DNA of 64,000 bases, from NCBI RefSeq assembly GCF_003533305.1, contig NZ_DOEH01000009.1, positions 186,001 through 250,000 of the forward strand. The letters run 5' to 3'. The translations under genes and the position numbers were made by a program. Below the pieces are notes generated by a model. It was not told the DNA's origin, ran no database searches, and was given only the letters and a program-made list of their open reading frames with translations. The stretch is from Providencia sp. (GTDB lineage: Bacteria; Pseudomonadota; Gammaproteobacteria; Enterobacterales; Enterobacteriaceae). Of this stretch, positions 47,035 to 56,160 are shown piece by piece. Each line of letters opens with the position of its first letter. Position 1 is the first letter of the stretch.

Positions 47035-47053
47035 TACAATGATAATAAGTCTC
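47035..47053 (+). promoter_or_regulatory. possible Fur box upstream of the RTX toxin
   Basis: The 19 bases at 47035-47053, with core AATGATAAT, match 14 of 19 positions of the Fur consensus. They lie about 95 bases before the toxin start. In AT-rich DNA such matches occur by chance, so this is tentative. Confidence 0.3.
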
Positions 47054-47146
47054 AATCTTTATTGTTTTATTTTAATTTAAATAGTTATATGTTATTTTTA
47101 TTCTAAATGTGAACCATTAGTTATTTAAAATAAAAAGGACTTTTAT

Positions 47147-49333
47147 ATGCACAAGGTGAATTTAAAACAAAGTAAAATTAATTTTCAACAGCGAGATATT
47201 ATCACATATATTCAAAGAAATATGTTTAATAAAGAAATAAAAGAAATATTAGCTAAGGAGGGAGAAAGGAGAGGGATTTCAAATGAAGGTTATTGCTATG
47301 GTTTTGTTAAATCATTCCTTCGATATTCTGCCAGTGGTCAAGGGGGAGAATATTTAAATAAGCTAAATACATATATGGATATAATAAATTCTAAAAATAA
47401 TTCTTCAAATAAAATGACTGAAATCGAGATAGATGCTCAAAAGTATCATGCGAGAGAATCGTTACATAAGTTGATAAAAAATATTGTAAGTGACCAGCAG
47501 AGTATTGATAAGTTAGTTAGTATATCTATATTTTATTCGGAAAACGAATATCCAAAAATAACACCCGGAGGAAAATTTAATGAATACATTATAGAAACAA
47601 TTAATTATAATAAAAAAAATAGTGAATATAGGTTTGATCGTCTTTATGATGATATTAGCAAAAAGCAAATTGATTTAGTAGAGCGTTATTATAGTGCTCT
47701 CTTTGAGAGTAAGGATTTTTTTAATACGCCAAAAGGAAAAATGATAGAGTTAGAACCCCAATTCATTACATTAAAAGAATATTTTTCGGATAGGTTGCCA
47801 GCATTAAATTACCAATTTTCAGATGATGATGCTGCTATTTTTATAGAAGCTATAATGCTAAAAATAATGGATGATATATCATTGCGTGAAAATGATATGG
47901 ATAAAAACCATGGTATTATTTACAATGAAGGCTATAGTTCAGATGTAAAGAATAAAAGCTATTCTATTTCACTAGAAAAATTCATGTCCGAAATGAAACT
48001 ATCAAAAAAAAATAAAAAAACTGTTTTTTATCAATTTAATAGTGAAGCTCATGCGATGGCTATCACAGTAAAATACGAGCCAGTATCGAATAGTTGGGTA
48101 TATTCATTTTTTGATCCAAATACTGGACTGATGAAATTTCATGATCAAGATGATTTTTTCAATTATCTCAAAGAAAAGGTTAAAACTAACAGTAAAAACT
48201 ATGAATTTTCTGTTTTAGATAATGGTGACTATGAAGTTAACATAACAGAATTTACAATTGATAAAAATGCTGTAAAGGGTGGTTATTTAACTGATTCATC
48301 TACGGAAGATATAGCAAGAACTAAAAATAGATTACTAAGTGAAAGAGCGGTATCCATTTTTTTGGATGTAAATAAAAAATATAAGCTCAGTTATGAAAGC
48401 TATGATCCTCAAAATCAGATAATGAGTTTAAAGTTGAATTTTGATGGTAAATTTATAAAGATACACACAAATTGTATTGATGGGGCTGACCTTTATGTGA
48501 AATTAAAAAATAATCTTTCATTGCTAAGTAAATTAGAAAATGACATTTTTATAAGTGAAGATAACTACCAATTATTTAATATAGATAATAATGTCGATCT
48601 AAGTAAACTTTCTACTGAAACTCGAATAATAGATAAATTATTAGGCAAGCCATTTGATAGGCTAGATGTTGGTTTTAATGATGTCTACCAGAGTTATATT
48701 AAAGAGCCACACCCCAAACCTGCAGTTGGGGAGCAAACACCTTTAACGAATTATATTGATAACTGGACAAATCCTTTTGATTCACAAAAAGAATTAAGTG
48801 CATTCCCAAAAGAGAATACTAAACTGGTTAATGCCTCAGAATTTGATCATAATGTTGTTATTCAAATTGGCTATGATGATACTATTGGTAGAACAACCGC
48901 TAATGCAATGTCGAAACACCCAAATAAAACTACAGTTATACAATTTGATGTTGCAAGCCAACAATGGAAAGTTTTACAGGGTGACTTGGATGCTAAAATA
49001 TCAGGGAAAATTCGTTGGATTGTAACGGGTCATGGTCAGTATACATATACACAGAAAGAAACTTTGTATGAAGGTAGTACCTCAAAACAATTCTCTGAAG
49101 GAATGATTTATTTAAAAAATAGTGTATTAACACAATATCAACCAGATAAAGTCGTATTAATTGGTTGTAATTTAGCACGTGGGGGCGTTAATCAAAATTT
49201 CGCATTAAAAACGAGTATTGAATTATCGAAAAATGATTTTAACGTGCCTTTAGTTGCCTATAACCGATTAGTTGGAAATACCATTTCTGGAAAAAAAGTT
49301 TTCTGGCCTATTGGACGAGAGGGACATTATTAG
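47147..49333 (+). CDS. RTX-type toxin, N-terminal part: C58-like protease and C80 self-cleaving protease domains
   Basis: 728 residues without a signal peptide. Residues 45-335 look like a C58 (YopT-type) cysteine protease: Cys in GYCYGF (C50), His in SEAHAMAITV (H302) and Asp in FFDPNTG (D323). Residues 566-728 match the C80 cysteine protease domain of MARTX and TcdA/TcdB toxins: VIQIGYDD, the catalytic His in WIVTGHGQY (H629) and Cys in VLIGCNLARGG (C674). In such toxins inositol hexakisphosphate inside the host cell triggers self-cleavage. The frame ends at TAG 49331, mid-domain, while the next ORF continues the domain in the -1 frame. AAAAGGAC precedes the start. Confidence 0.85.
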   Translation: MHKVNLKQSKINFQQRDIITYIQRNMFNKEIKEILAKEGERRGISNEGYCYGFVKSFLRYSASGQGGEYLNKLNTYMDIINSKNNSSNKMTEIEIDAQKYHARESLHKLIKNIVSDQQSIDKLVSISIFYSENEYPKITPGGKFNEYIIETINYNKKNSEYRFDRLYDDISKKQIDLVERYYSALFESKDFFNTPKGKMIELEPQFITLKEYFSDRLPALNYQFSDDDAAIFIEAIMLKIMDDISLRENDMDKNHGIIYNEGYSSDVKNKSYSISLEKFMSEMKLSKKNKKTVFYQFNSEAHAMAITVKYEPVSNSWVYSFFDPNTGLMKFHDQDDFFNYLKEKVKTNSKNYEFSVLDNGDYEVNITEFTIDKNAVKGGYLTDSSTEDIARTKNRLLSERAVSIFLDVNKKYKLSYESYDPQNQIMSLKLNFDGKFIKIHTNCIDGADLYVKLKNNLSLLSKLENDIFISEDNYQLFNIDNNVDLSKLSTETRIIDKLLGKPFDRLDVGFNDVYQSYIKEPHPKPAVGEQTPLTNYIDNWTNPFDSQKELSAFPKENTKLVNASEFDHNVVIQIGYDDTIGRTTANAMSKHPNKTTVIQFDVASQQWKVLQGDLDAKISGKIRWIVTGHGQYTYTQKETLYEGSTSKQFSEGMIYLKNSVLTQYQPDKVVLIGCNLARGGVNQNFALKTSIELSKNDFNVPLVAYNRLVGNTISGKKVFWPIGREGHY
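49264..49333 (+). other. -1 frame junction between the two toxin ORFs
   Basis: The first ORF stops at 49331-49333 (TAG). The second ORF's frame, -1 relative to it, is open from 49264. Reading zero frame to GREGHY and then -1 (LETKDHRLLFVVDKL) gives a natural end to the C80 domain. One missing T near 49330 would explain it. Alternatively, the A7 run at 49291-49297, in frame as GGA AAA AAA, is a -1 slippage heptamer. Nothing between 49334 and 49485 breaks the downstream frame. Confidence 0.75.
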
Positions 49334-49485
49334 AAACGAAAGATCATCGCCTACTTTTTGTTGTTGATAAATTAACTCAACAAGTATTCATTAATGATAA
49401 ACCTGCTGTTGTCTATTTTATTGAACAATTACACAAAGGAGAATTATTTCTTTGGCAGTTACTGAATGAAAGTGAGTCTGATTTC

Positions 49486-52400
49486 ATGCAGATCTTCAAA
49501 AATCCAAACAATAATAAAATAGATATTGAATTAATAAGGAAAGTTGCATTTAATCATGATGCTTATAAGTTATTTATTGATGAAGTTAAATTTAGCGATA
49601 AACTAGGTGATAGCACTTTTTACCAACGCTTTACAAAAATCTTAGATAGTTATGATATAAAAGAAGCTCCATTATGGTTAATGGTTGATAGCTCAAAAAT
49701 TGAGAATAAAGTAGCTCATAGTAGTATTGACAGTGATATTGATAGCAATAATCTCATGGTAATTATCCGGTCTGGTTATGGCGATTTTGGTAAGTTACAA
49801 GCAGAGAAGTTAGCATCAACTAACCCAAATAACACACTAATTATTCAATTAAATCCTAATTCTCAAAGAATGATGGTAGAGTATGGAGATGTAGAAAAGC
49901 TATCTAAATATTCTAATCAAAACTGGGTTTTAATTGATAATATTACTGAAGACTTGAATTTTAAACAAAACTTAGCAAGTGGGCTAATAAAATTAAAACA
50001 ACGCTATAAACTTAATGATCCAGGAAAAATTGAATTACATTTAACAGATAAAAAAGAAAAACTAACATTACTAATGAAAACCGAATTTCATTCTGAGTTA
50101 TCTAGATTTTTAAAATTAAATGGTTTAGATTCAGATGTTAGATTAAATAAAGGTATAGGTAATGAAGTAATAGTGAGTGATAAACCATTATTACCACCTA
50201 AAAGAATAAGGCTTGATGTTACATCAATTGAATCTAGGGAGACAATAGAAACCAAAAATAATATTAGCGTTTTTCTAGAGGAAGTAGCAATAGGGAAATT
50301 AGTGCTTTCAGATTTAACTCTATCTGAGCATCCTTATTTAACTCAATATTTTTGTAAGGAAAATGGTGAGTTAGATATTAATAAAATAAACATTGCAGTT
50401 TATGACCCTATTGTAAATAGAAAGGTACAAGATTTTCTTAATATGGCAAGTCCATCTAATTCTTTTGATAAGTGGAATGATTTATTTCTTGATAATCAAG
50501 ATATCACATTAAAACAACAGGCAATAGAAACTAAATATGTTTTGGATTTTTTAAGCTTACAACCTGAGAAAATAATACATTTAAGCCAGATTTCAGAAAA
50601 GCGATTGTATTCATTATTTCCTGCTGAGTATGGTTTTCATCGAGGAGATGTCCTCTCTCTAGTTAACGATCCACAAAGTCTAAATTTATATAATGAGCAA
50701 ATTGATCGCTTTTTGGTGAGTTATAATGAAAGTAAAGTTATATTTAAAGGGCATTCACTAAAGCAAGCGTTACAGAAAATTGCCGATATCAGTAATAACC
50801 AACAGAACAATTTAATTCAATTATCAAGAGTTACCGAAAATATCGTATCGCACACAGATATAAGTGCGACCACTATTTTTTCAGTTGATCATAAATCAAT
50901 TCATCACATTTATAGTCTACTTCATCAATCAGATAATCTCGATGGTAATGAACTGAGTTTTCAACAATTTATAATGACAATAAATGATTTAAAAAATAAG
51001 TATGTATATAATCGATTATCACCTGAAGAGCATGAGTTATTAGTAAGTTATAATGATTTTTATCAGCGAAAACTATCTGTCCTAGATACAATGGGAATAA
51101 CTTATAAAGATCAATCTATAGCTAATGTTTTACAAAATTTACAGAATAATCAAATTACGTATTTAAAGAATGAATCAGCTATTTATACCATAACAAGCTA
51201 TTCGAGTGATGGGAAATATTACTTAAGTTTACTCGATAGTACAGGAATGGAATTTAAAGTTTCGAGTCATCACTTTAATGATGTACGATCACAGTTTTCG
51301 TCTATTTTTCAAAAGCATATAATGCAGACGATTAAACAACCAGATGGTTCTAAAATTTCAATTGCTCAAAAAGTGGGTTTTCAGCATGATAGTGTAAGCG
51401 ATTGTAGGGCGACCGTTCAACAAATAGATACTGATAGTCCTATTTATCGTGAATTTAAACAAATAAGACAAAATGAATTACAGCATATTAATCATATAAA
51501 TGAACGATTATTACTGTCTTCAAGTATGAAGATTAGCTTTGGAAATACAATAATTACGGTTGAGCAATTAAATAAATTAGGAGCAACCATCGATGGGGTA
51601 CCATTAAATGGTGAACATATAAAGCAAGTTGACTGGAAAAATAACATTCAGTTCGACGCAAACCAATTAGCTAGTAGACTTACTATTTTGGGAGGCAATC
51701 AAGAGGATATTAATCTTATTTTAGTGCTGAAAAATATTATTTCAGATAATGAAATTCAAACTTTAATTGCCAAAGGAGCGACATTTCAAGAACGTGCTGT
51801 ATTGAAGAAGCAACTCAAATTAATTCAACATAGTAATATTATTAAAGATAATGCAGTGCCAGAGATAGTTAAATCGTTAAATAAAGCCGGGACTAAATTA
51901 CCGGTTTATTCTCGTATCGCTAATCGTTTTGGACAAGGAATGGGGGCTGCTGGTATATTAATGACGATAAATAGTATTTATCAATTAATAGATATGCTCC
52001 ATGACCCTAATTTAAGTGAATATGAGCGGTTAGAGGCTCAAAAAAATCTATATATGGCATGTTCTAATGCTTTCTTTAATTACGGTGATATGGTTTTACA
52101 ACCAATCTTACTTAAAATAGCCTATGGTAAAGCTGGTTCTTTTCATGCGGCAAATCAATTAGCTGCCCGATTAACTATTATTTTTAACCTTATTGGGATG
52201 GGGTTAGATGTTTATCAAGCTTATGAAACTTTTAAACAGTTAGATAAAATAACTGATCCTAAAATACGGCAAGATTTAATTGTGGCAGGCTCATTATCAA
52301 TTGCAAATATCGTAGTTGCTGGATTGACAATAGTTGGAATTATTCTTAGTTCATCTGTTATTCCTGTTATAGGCTTAGTCATTGGTGCAACATTACTAGT

Positions 52401-55400
52401 TGGTGGGTTAATCTACAATGGTGTGCGAAATGTTGAAAGAATTGAAGAAGAGTTGGGTGAGGAATTAGTTTTGTATGATAGGTTAGAGGAAGGTCTAAGA
52501 GGTGCCTTCGGAATATCTCCATCTAATAATATTTTAAATCGTTTTAGTTATAAACAGCATATTACTTACTTTAAAAACAGAAATTGGCAACAAGACTTAG
52601 ATGCATTTAAAGCATCTCAATTATTTTCTGGTTTTCAAGAACATTTACAGTTTGTTGAAAATCCAATTCTAGAGGTTGAGCATAAATATTATATTTATTC
52701 AAAGGATAGTGGGCGGATTATTACTGATACCAAATTTACCAAAAAAATAAAATCAAATATTTTTTCTCATATTGATATGGATGATAAAGGCCCAGTTTAT
52801 ACTCAAAAACAAATTGATTTTATTAGCACAAACTTAAATTATGATGAAAAAGCAAATCGATGGCGTACAGTTACAGGAAATTATGATTTTTTATTTCATT
52901 TTCATTTTAAGCTTAAATTTAAGTTAATTAAAAAAGTCGCACCTCTATCTTTTAAACAAGTTGGAAGTGAGAGTATGAATGAAGTTTTAATTTTAAATTC
53001 TAGTTATGAGAACCAAACACTCTCTGTTTTTTCTCGAGAGTTCTTACTTGATGATATGTATCGTTCACAAAAAAATAAAAATTTAGTTTCACAACTTACT
53101 GACTTACCAACAAGTGAAGTACGTTTTTTTAGACTAAGAAATAGTCATTCAAATATATATCACCCTGACATTACTGGGGAAGTTGATATCAATGATATGG
53201 GCGACGAATACATAAATGAAAGTGAAGAAATTAGTAAGAGAATATTAAGTGAAAAGCCAGAAATTATTTATGAAGGTATGATAAATATTGGCTATAAGTA
53301 TGAGGAAAAACCGAGGTCTAAAGATATAAGTTTTAACGCTGGTGGCGGCAATGACATCATCATAGGAAAGAATAATTCGAGCAACCATTTTAGCTACGTT
53401 TCTGGTAATAAGTTTTTTGTAGGTGGCGCTAAAAATGATATTTTCAATATTTCATTAATCGATAATCAATCAAAATTCGGAGTAGCGAAGTTATATTTTG
53501 ATGGTAATGGTGGAAACGATACCCTAAATATAACAAATATCCCAATAAACAGTCTTATAGAGATTGATTTAAATAAAGAAAAATCAAAGTTAGTATTGAA
53601 CTATGGTGCTTCTAAAGAGCTCTATTTAAGTGATATTCATAATGTCATGCTAAGTAACTCGCGCTCAACTAAATTTTTTATTACAGGAAATAATTCAGAT
53701 AATGTGATTGATGCCGGTTCGAGTAACGCCTTTATCAATGGTGGGCGAGGTAATGACCAGTTGATATTTGAGTCTGGTATTATTAATGGTGGTGATGGAA
53801 ATGACAATTACTACATGCGCCGATTTGATTGGAGTACTTATCTTAATGAGACTAAAGGTCCAACAGATTTTATTTATTTAACTGCGAATATTTCAGAAAA
53901 TGATATCGGTTTTAGTGAGGTTAATTTAGGCTATTCTCTTGACGAAATTAAAGATATTCAATTTTCTGGCAATAACTTAGTTGTCACTATTTATTCTCAA
54001 TATACTGCGAAAAATAGCGAAGTTGTAAAGTATAATTTACAAGCTAATTTAACATTGGGAAATGTTTATCGTGAGGTGAATGGAACATTAAAAGTTAATC
54101 ATCAATATAGACTACGTACACTAGATGGGTTTATCTTAAATAGCCAATTAAAAGATATAGAAAAAGGTAAGTTTATAGATAACAAACAAATTTATGAAGT
54201 CACATATCACCAAGACAGTGATTCCTTACATAAGAAGACAGGTAAATCGACACGAATTAATATGCCTGAAAATATAATCGCTATTGGGGATGAGCGATTA
54301 TACAGTGCTCCCCATTGGGGGAAATTCAACTTTATTGGTTTGATCAATAAGTTAGATTATGAAGGCAGTAACACGAATGACCAATTATTAATGGTAGACA
54401 GAAATAGTCAAATCATGGTGAGTAAAGGCAGTGATCTTTATCAAATTAGCCCCGAGCAGTTTGTGCAAGGAAATCTTACATTCGACTTTTCTAATGTACA
54501 GGGTAATTATACCGAAAATGATCGTGTTATTATTGCATTACCCTTTGAGAATGGCTATGAACTGCAATCTGACCGGCAATCTTTATATCTAAAGAACCGT
54601 TTCGGTGATAAAAAGTTGACGCTTAATTTTATTAATTATGATGAATCAATGTCAAAAAGTGTTGTTATTCAAGATAGTAACAGTAATCTATTTCAACTAG
54701 AACTAAATAAAGGTGGTCACAGCATTGTATCTGTATTAAATGTTTCTTCAGCTACTGATAATGACGACTACCTTCGTATTCCTACTGGCTTTAAAATACC
54801 AAATTCTATTATTGCTGGGCTTAATGGCCATGATGTTATTGAAGTAAATAATAGTGATGGCGTTATTGTCGATGGTGGTGAAGGGAATGATATTATTAAG
54901 GTAACTCAAGGTTACAATGTACTTTATGGTGGTGGAGGTAATAATTTCGTTTATGGTGGGATTCAAAGTGATCTCATGTTATCAGATATTGGTAATGATG
55001 TATTGGTAGGTGGGGAAGGTGATGACAATTACCTTATCGATGGTAGCCGTGGTGATGGGATGACGACAATTGTCGATGAAATCGGCAATAATCATGTACA
55101 TTTATGTCATTTTTCAACTCAATATCAAGAAATTATTGAGGATGGGGTAAGTTTCCGTGTATATAGTGCGATATCATCACCGCGTAAAGTTAGAATAAAG
55201 TATTCTAAACAAACTGATAGCATTCAAATGAGTATTAATCACTATCAATCATTACCTAGCCATATTCCCATCTCAGCGCAGTCTAATATGGATAAGTTAG
55301 TAAAACATTTAAGTATACAAAAACAGAAAATAGAACAATTAGATCCATTGATTATTTGGCGGCCAATGGATGAATTTAAAAATACGCTTGTTGGTAGTGA

Positions 55401-56076
55401 TTTTACACCTATAGATCAAAGCTCGGAAAAAGTTTATGTTAATGAGCATTCACCGTTCAGACAATTAGTATTAAAAAATACAGGGAAAACCCAAAGGTTG
55501 TGGGATAAAAGTGGTCATGGCCGTGTATTGATGGCACAAGCTCAAGAAGGAAGTGTTTCAGTAAAAGATGGCAATAATGTTCTTTACAGTGACCGGGGGG
55601 AAAACAATCTATACGGCGGGAAAGGGAACGACATATTGATTTCCAATGGCACTGATGGAATGCTAAATGATGAGGGAGGGAAAAATATTTTTATTATTAA
55701 TGGTGATAAAAAAGGTGGTGCATATATTAGTAATTTTGGTGGGCAAAATACGATTCACCTTATTAATTTTAAACCATCCTGTTATCGAGAGGCTCCTAAT
55801 AATATCGAAAATAGTACGACGTATACCTATGAGTCAGAAAATGGCAATAGAGTGAAAATTTATCAATATCCAAACATGCAAGCGCCGACAGTCGTTCACC
55901 ATAAAATATTAACTGATATCAATGACAATTCTGTAGAACAACAATTAGATTATTTAGTTAATTCTTTAGCATCAATACGTATGCAGGATGAATATAGTAG
56001 CGTTGAGGTGGGGGAAACGAAAATATCTTGGGACCCTATAAATTATGTTGAAAATTTTATGCAAAAAGTCAGTTAG
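49486..56076 (+). CDS. RTX-type toxin, main part: inactive C80-like domain, pore region, RTX repeats
   Basis: 2196 residues from the first ATG, but the frame is open back to 49264 and no good ribosome site precedes ATG 49486. Residues 85-230 repeat the C80 fold (NNLMVIIRSGYGDFG, TLIIQLNPNSQ, MVEYGDVEKL), but the catalytic His and Cys regions read LIDNITED and IELHLTDKK. Residues about 815-985 resemble the TcdA/TcdB pore region, with hydrophobic hairpins (LSIANIVVAGLTIVGIIL, PVIGLVIGATLLVGGLIYNG). RTX-like calcium repeats follow: AGGGNDIIIG (1285), NGGRGNDQ (1418), NGGDGND (1434), DGGEGNDII and YGGGGNN (about 1798-1823), GGEGDDNYLIDG (1842) and YGGKGNDILIS (about 2044). Joined to the first ORF, the product would be about 2976 residues. 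No HlyB/HlyD or acyltransferase gene is nearby. Confidence 0.85.
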   Translation: MQIFKNPNNNKIDIELIRKVAFNHDAYKLFIDEVKFSDKLGDSTFYQRFTKILDSYDIKEAPLWLMVDSSKIENKVAHSSIDSDIDSNNLMVIIRSGYGDFGKLQAEKLASTNPNNTLIIQLNPNSQRMMVEYGDVEKLSKYSNQNWVLIDNITEDLNFKQNLASGLIKLKQRYKLNDPGKIELHLTDKKEKLTLLMKTEFHSELSRFLKLNGLDSDVRLNKGIGNEVIVSDKPLLPPKRIRLDVTSIESRETIETKNNISVFLEEVAIGKLVLSDLTLSEHPYLTQYFCKENGELDINKINIAVYDPIVNRKVQDFLNMASPSNSFDKWNDLFLDNQDITLKQQAIETKYVLDFLSLQPEKIIHLSQISEKRLYSLFPAEYGFHRGDVLSLVNDPQSLNLYNEQIDRFLVSYNESKVIFKGHSLKQALQKIADISNNQQNNLIQLSRVTENIVSHTDISATTIFSVDHKSIHHIYSLLHQSDNLDGNELSFQQFIMTINDLKNKYVYNRLSPEEHELLVSYNDFYQRKLSVLDTMGITYKDQSIANVLQNLQNNQITYLKNESAIYTITSYSSDGKYYLSLLDSTGMEFKVSSHHFNDVRSQFSSIFQKHIMQTIKQPDGSKISIAQKVGFQHDSVSDCRATVQQIDTDSPIYREFKQIRQNELQHINHINERLLLSSSMKISFGNTIITVEQLNKLGATIDGVPLNGEHIKQVDWKNNIQFDANQLASRLTILGGNQEDINLILVLKNIISDNEIQTLIAKGATFQERAVLKKQLKLIQHSNIIKDNAVPEIVKSLNKAGTKLPVYSRIANRFGQGMGAAGILMTINSIYQLIDMLHDPNLSEYERLEAQKNLYMACSNAFFNYGDMVLQPILLKIAYGKAGSFHAANQLAARLTIIFNLIGMGLDVYQAYETFKQLDKITDPKIRQDLIVAGSLSIANIVVAGLTIVGIILSSSVIPVIGLVIGATLLVGGLIYNGVRNVERIEEELGEELVLYDRLEEGLRGAFGISPSNNILNRFSYKQHITYFKNRNWQQDLDAFKASQLFSGFQEHLQFVENPILEVEHKYYIYSKDSGRIITDTKFTKKIKSNIFSHIDMDDKGPVYTQKQIDFISTNLNYDEKANRWRTVTGNYDFLFHFHFKLKFKLIKKVAPLSFKQVGSESMNEVLILNSSYENQTLSVFSREFLLDDMYRSQKNKNLVSQLTDLPTSEVRFFRLRNSHSNIYHPDITGEVDINDMGDEYINESEEISKRILSEKPEIIYEGMINIGYKYEEKPRSKDISFNAGGGNDIIIGKNNSSNHFSYVSGNKFFVGGAKNDIFNISLIDNQSKFGVAKLYFDGNGGNDTLNITNIPINSLIEIDLNKEKSKLVLNYGASKELYLSDIHNVMLSNSRSTKFFITGNNSDNVIDAGSSNAFINGGRGNDQLIFESGIINGGDGNDNYYMRRFDWSTYLNETKGPTDFIYLTANISENDIGFSEVNLGYSLDEIKDIQFSGNNLVVTIYSQYTAKNSEVVKYNLQANLTLGNVYREVNGTLKVNHQYRLRTLDGFILNSQLKDIEKGKFIDNKQIYEVTYHQDSDSLHKKTGKSTRINMPENIIAIGDERLYSAPHWGKFNFIGLINKLDYEGSNTNDQLLMVDRNSQIMVSKGSDLYQISPEQFVQGNLTFDFSNVQGNYTENDRVIIALPFENGYELQSDRQSLYLKNRFGDKKLTLNFINYDESMSKSVVIQDSNSNLFQLELNKGGHSIVSVLNVSSATDNDDYLRIPTGFKIPNSIIAGLNGHDVIEVNNSDGVIVDGGEGNDIIKVTQGYNVLYGGGGNNFVYGGIQSDLMLSDIGNDVLVGGEGDDNYLIDGSRGDGMTTIVDEIGNNHVHLCHFSTQYQEIIEDGVSFRVYSAISSPRKVRIKYSKQTDSIQMSINHYQSLPSHIPISAQSNMDKLVKHLSIQKQKIEQLDPLIIWRPMDEFKNTLVGSDFTPIDQSSEKVYVNEHSPFRQLVLKNTGKTQRLWDKSGHGRVLMAQAQEGSVSVKDGNNVLYSDRGENNLYGGKGNDILISNGTDGMLNDEGGKNIFIINGDKKGGAYISNFGGQNTIHLINFKPSCYREAPNNIENSTTYTYESENGNRVKIYQYPNMQAPTVVHHKILTDINDNSVEQQLDYLVNSLASIRMQDEYSSVEVGETKISWDPINYVENFMQKVS

Positions 56077-56112
56077 TGTTAGGTGGGGATAGTTAAATTT
56101 TAATTTAAAATA

Positions 56113-56148
56113 AAGGGCCAAATTAATTACAGTCTGATGTTGGCCCTT
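56113..56148. terminator. bidirectional terminator after the toxin
   Basis: AAGGGCCAA (56113-56121) pairs with TTGGCCCTT (56140-56148), followed by ATTTA on the plus strand and TTATTTTA on the minus strand. It separates the toxin from the convergent dehydrogenase gene. Confidence 0.75.
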
Positions 56149-56160
56149 ATTTACGTTTAA

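Noticed and set aside
49486..56076. Second toxin ORF as an independent gene starting at ATG 49486
   Set aside because: No convincing ribosome site, and coding sequence in the same frame extends upstream to 49264 with sequence continuing the C80 domain.
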